NCBI RefSeq assembly: GCF_007176755.1
Contig: NZ_BJTV01000006.1
Coordinates: forward strand, 409,029 to 473,028
Source: Streptomyces sp. 1-11
GTDB taxonomy: Bacteria; Actinomycetota; Actinomycetes; Streptomycetales; Streptomycetaceae
Direction of reading: 5' to 3'
Length of the DNA stretch: 64,000 bases
Both the position numbers and the translations under genes were made by a program. The notes below the pieces were generated by a model. The model was not told the origin of the DNA. It was given only the letters and a program-made list of their open reading frames with translations, and did no database searches. Positions 61,867 through 64,000 of this stretch are shown here, one piece after another (the first letter of the stretch is position 1; each line of letters opens with the position of its first letter).

Positions 61867-62259
61867 TCACTTAAAGATGAAGTCCGCGCATGCGACGATC
61901 GTTGAGATCACCCCTACGGCGACGCCCAGAGTCGCGCTCATCTGCTGCCGATCCTGCATAAGCGCTGCACTCGGCCCGAGCGCTTCGCCCCCCGCTCCAC
62001 GTAGCGCTTTCATGCCTTGCCACTTGTGCTCACGGATCCAACAGCCACGCAGCAGACCTTGCGCGTTGTTCCGGCACCTTCCTTGCCGCCCCAGGGCAAT
62101 GCACCTGAGCGGCGCCTGAAAGAGGAAGTACAGGACAGCTACGGCGGCTACGAGGATGAAGATCCCCGGCCCGATAGCGTCCGAAGCCCATGCCAAGATC
62201 CCCAACAAGAGGATCACTACACCCCAACGCTTCTTCAGGAAGTCCCCCAGGCCACCCAT
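61867..62259 (-). CDS. Cysteine-containing membrane protein, unknown
   Basis: A 130-residue protein with two N-terminal helices (VVILLLGILAWASDAIG and IFILVAAVAVLYFLFQ), a basic cytoplasmic loop with cysteines (CIALGRQGRCRNNAQG, then GCWIREHKWQ) and a C-terminal helix (LGVAVGVISTIVACADFIF). I do not recognise the family. Base composition is less GC-biased than the flanking chromosome, as for the other cargo genes here. Confidence 0.7.
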   Translation of the reverse strand: MGGLGDFLKKRWGVVILLLGILAWASDAIGPGIFILVAAVAVLYFLFQAPLRCIALGRQGRCRNNAQGLLRGCWIREHKWQGMKALRGAGGEALGPSAALMQDRQQMSATLGVAVGVISTIVACADFIFK

Positions 62260-62328
62260 GCGAAGGACCGTAAAGCATCCGACACAGCGGCGGTAGACCG
62301 CCTGAGGCCAGGAGCTCCGGCCCGAGCC

Positions 62329-62877
62329 TCAGCCCAAGCGCGCGTGAACGCGTTGTACGGCTGCGCCCAGGTAGGGCCGCGCCTTGCTGATCGCGTTGTG
62401 AACCTCGCTACCCGGTTCGTAGCGGACCAGGATCTCGTCGATCCGGGTGTCGAAGTCGAAGGGCTGCCCAGCAGGGCCGGTCGTCATGTCCGCGAAGATC
62501 AGGGCATCGAGGACCGGGGAGTCCTCCCGCTCGTAGACGGCCAGTTCGGCCGACAGTCCACGCTGTTCCGCCTCGTACACCGCCCCGGAGTGGTGGGCGA
62601 CCAGCCGCACCAGGCGCGCCGGTGCACCCAGTGATTCGAGGTACCTAGCGCCGTCGAGGGGGTGGAACCCGGTGTCACGCAGCTCGGGTGCGTAGCCGAT
62701 GTCGTGCAGCCATGCGGCAGCGACGAGGAGGTCCCGATCTGCCTCGGACACAGCCGCGGAAGCCTCGCGAGCCCGAGCAGCCACGGCCTGAGTATGAAGC
62801 CAGCGGTTCCCGAGCGGAGGAAGCAGGGACTCGGCCAGCTCGGCCGCTCCCTGGGGCGTGTCCAGTGCAGAAGGCAT
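62329..62877 (-). CDS. HD-domain metal-dependent phosphohydrolase
   Basis: A 182-residue protein with an HD domain. His in NRWLHTQAVAARARE, the HD pair in AAWLHDIGYAPEL and His in RLVAHHSGAVYE supply metal ligands. HD proteins hydrolyse phosphomonoesters or nucleotides; the substrate is unknown. It lies in the cargo part of the element. The end VQRVHARLG is followed by the convergent 130-aa gene. Confidence 0.88.
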   Translation of the reverse strand: MPSALDTPQGAAELAESLLPPLGNRWLHTQAVAARAREASAAVSEADRDLLVAAAWLHDIGYAPELRDTGFHPLDGARYLESLGAPARLVRLVAHHSGAVYEAEQRGLSAELAVYEREDSPVLDALIFADMTTGPAGQPFDFDTRIDEILVRYEPGSEVHNAISKARPYLGAAVQRVHARLG

Positions 62878-62923
62878 GGATGGAACGGTAGCCGAGCCGA
62901 GCTGAGAGCCGACAGGCCACGAC

Positions 62924-62990
62924 CAGGGGATGTTGATCAGTGTCGAGTTTCAGTTGATGGTTGACGGGTCGACATGGGGTGATGCTTGAC
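62924..62990. repeat. Left iteron block flanking the 175-aa gene
   Basis: A 17-mer CAGGGGATGTTGATCAG (62924-62940) is followed by GTTGATGGTTGAC (62953-62965) and GGTGATGCTTGAC (62978-62990), 25 bp apart. The 17-mer recurs exactly at 63679-63695, and the 13-mers recur inverted at the other side of the gene. Confidence 0.75.
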
Positions 62991-63040
62991 CTCTTCCCTT
63001 GACGATCTTAGCTAGGCGATCAAAGAAGGCGCCTGATGAA

Positions 63041-63568
63041 CTACCAGCCGAACTCGGGAGGCCCTACAACCTGGGCGTTGACCTGTGCCGCCAGCCAAGC
63101 AGCACGCTCGTCATGTCCGGGCCGTGCGTGGATGAAAACAGTATGTTCGGCCGCCCACTCGCTGCAGTGGATGTCGCGACTGTTGCACGCGACCTCCAGC
63201 TCCGCGTACTTGTACTCCTCGTCCAGCCCAAGCTCCGGTACAGCCGGCCACTTCAGGTCATGCCACAGGACGTAACACCTGGTGATGTCGGCCCACGTCT
63301 TCAGGGCCTTACCTGCCTCATCGCAGCTCGACACATTCAGGCACAGACTTGCGGGCAAGGTCGTACGGCCCTCCCCGTACCACTCAACGTGCGCTCCGGG
63401 CCGAGCCTCGGTCAGCCGTCGCAGCTCGTCATCATCGCGTGCCCAGGCGTCCAGATAGCAGCCGCTGGGTCTGTACCAGGACGCGACCGACAGCAACCCC
63501 TCCGCAAGCCTCAACGCCTCATCCAGGTCCGTGGTCCGTAGCACGGGCCACGCACGTGTGTTCCCCAT
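63041..63568 (-). CDS. Conserved protein of unknown function (element cargo)
   Basis: A 175-residue soluble protein. Segments include NTRAWPVLRTTDLDEALRLA, YRPSGCYLDAWARDDDELRR, WHDLKWPAVPELGLDEEYKY and HDERAAWLAAQVNAQVVGPP. I recognise no domain. It has no signal peptide or TM helix. It is bracketed by inverted iteron-like blocks at 62924-62990 and 63631-63695, which may be its promoter/operator region on one side and a copied unit on the other. Codon use is less extreme than in chromosomal genes. Confidence 0.7.
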   Translation of the reverse strand: MGNTRAWPVLRTTDLDEALRLAEGLLSVASWYRPSGCYLDAWARDDDELRRLTEARPGAHVEWYGEGRTTLPASLCLNVSSCDEAGKALKTWADITRCYVLWHDLKWPAVPELGLDEEYKYAELEVACNSRDIHCSEWAAEHTVFIHARPGHDERAAWLAAQVNAQVVGPPEFGW

Positions 63569-63630
63569 GTCGGCATCATTCCAGGCTGATCATTCCGCCG
63601 GACGCGCACAGCCAAGCCGAGGCAAGCGGT

Positions 63631-63695
63631 GTCAAGCATCAGGTGAAGCCACAACGTCAAGTATCAACCGAGACAAGACAGGGGATGTTGATCAG
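63631..63695. repeat. Right iteron block, inverted copy of the left one
   Basis: GTCAAGCATCAGG (63631-63643) and GTCAAGTATCAAC (63656-63668), again 25 bp apart, are inverted relatives of the left 13-mers. The 17-mer CAGGGGATGTTGATCAG at 63679-63695 is an exact direct copy of the left one. Confidence 0.75.
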
Positions 63696-63726
63696 AGCGC
63701 GGTAAAACTTCCACTACTTCATCAAG

Positions 63727-63765
63727 GCCCGCGCACGGCGCGGGCGCGCGCCGCCTCTGCGGCGC
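63727..63765. other. Tandem GC hairpins at the end of the sequenced element
   Basis: GCCCGCGC (63727-63734)-ACG-GCGCGGGC (63738-63745) is followed at once by GCGCCGC (63748-63754)-CTCT-GCGGCGC (63759-63765). These are two perfect short-loop hairpins, and the next 60 bases are also strongly GC-structured. Possible roles are a single-strand origin, a transfer locus or a terminator. None is proven. The rest up to 64000 holds no gene I can support. Confidence 0.5.
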
Positions 63766-64000
63766 GGCCTGCCTCCTGCCTTCGTCCCGGCTGGCCGCGC
63801 CCGGCGGCGCGCTCGGCGGCTGCGGGCAAGGCGTGGGAGACACCCTCTGTGGCTGGGGCGGTCGGCTCCACGGCTTTAGAGGTTGTTCGCTTTCCGAATG
63901 TCGTGTGCGGATTCCGCTGGTCAGGCATGAGATTGCGGCTGTGGCGGGAGTGTCGACTCGTTGCTGATCGAGTCGGCGTGGGGGTGGCGGATGCCGTCGA

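Larger units (their letters stand above)
53458..64000. mobile_element. AICE/pSAM2-type integrative conjugative element (right end outside window)
   Basis: A tRNA-Arg gene is followed by int, xis, repSA, small transfer genes, spdB-like, traB/ftsK and an SCO3933-like gene on the minus strand. A divergent HTH regulator and a NUDIX gene come next, then cargo. This order is that of Streptomyces integrative elements, which excise, replicate by rolling circle and transfer double-stranded DNA by TraB. No second copy of the tRNA 3' end was found up to base 64000. Either the element continues, or the right end has been lost. Confidence 0.85.

Noticed and set aside
63722..63928. 68-codon minus-strand frame with basic composition
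   Set aside because: It runs through the hairpin-rich DNA, has no domain and no good ribosome site.
63927..64000. Open frame beginning ATG at 63927 and running off the window
   Set aside because: Only 24 codons are visible, without a clear ribosome site; too little to call a gene.

Overview
The window is a very GC-rich, densely coding actinobacterial chromosome segment, almost certainly from Streptomyces. Support comes from the strong third-position GC bias, frequent GTG/TTG starts and 4-nt start/stop overlaps. It also comes from gene families typical of that genus: a chitosan-oligosaccharide csn operon, a paired dynamin-like GTPase operon next to a 156-aa ssbB-type SSB, an LAxTG sortase substrate, and a pSAM2-type integrative element.

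Left part (1-15 kb): the end of asd, pepN, a DUF1203 gene, a divergent EamA exporter/MarR regulator pair with a clear operator, and malQ preceded by a tiny coupled repeat protein. Then come an ECF sigma factor, zinc-finger anti-sigma and ABC transporter operon interrupted by a minisatellite-like spacer ORF, an HNH endonuclease and an MscS channel.

15-21.8 kb: csnR-csnE-csnF-csnG-csnH-csnK, a ROK repressor, an ABC importer, a GH4 glycosidase and a BadF-type sugar kinase for uptake and breakdown of glucosamine oligosaccharides. A perfect palindromic operator lies just upstream of csnR.

22-32.7 kb: seven co-directional genes that look like one signalling system. They encode a four-TM double-sensor membrane protein, a family 3 solute-binding protein, a coiled-coil protein, a PknG-like zinc-ribbon/kinase/TPR protein, a zinc-ribbon PP2C phosphatase, a vWA protein and a zinc-ribbon/collagen-like/FHA protein. 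The first, second and fourth resemble the mycobacterial GlnX-GlnH-PknG amino-acid sensing module. The phosphatase, vWA and FHA genes recall TerY-P-type kinase/phosphatase triads. This is the most interesting system in the window.

32.7-53.2 kb: a PCMT-like methyltransferase, a truncated haemoglobin, an ABC exporter of two giant FtsX-like permeases plus an ATPase with a C-terminal AbrB-like domain, a thioesterase and ettA. Next are a small glycine-heptad membrane protein, a BrkB-family protein, a DUF7144 protein, a thioester-domain (TQXA) LAxTG surface protein, ssbB, and dynB/dynA, which act in sporulation septation.

53.46 kb to the window end: a tRNA-Arg(TCT) gene followed by an integrative conjugative element of the AICE/pSAM2 type. 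It carries int, xis, repSA, a GGDEF protein, small transfer/spread proteins, an SpdB-like protein, traB/ftsK and an SCO3933-like protein, all transcribed toward the tRNA. Divergently placed are an HTH-DUF5919 regulator and a NUDIX (Pif-like) gene, followed by cargo (membrane protein, HD protein, unknown protein) and repeat/hairpin structures. The right attachment site was not found, so the element probably runs beyond the window.
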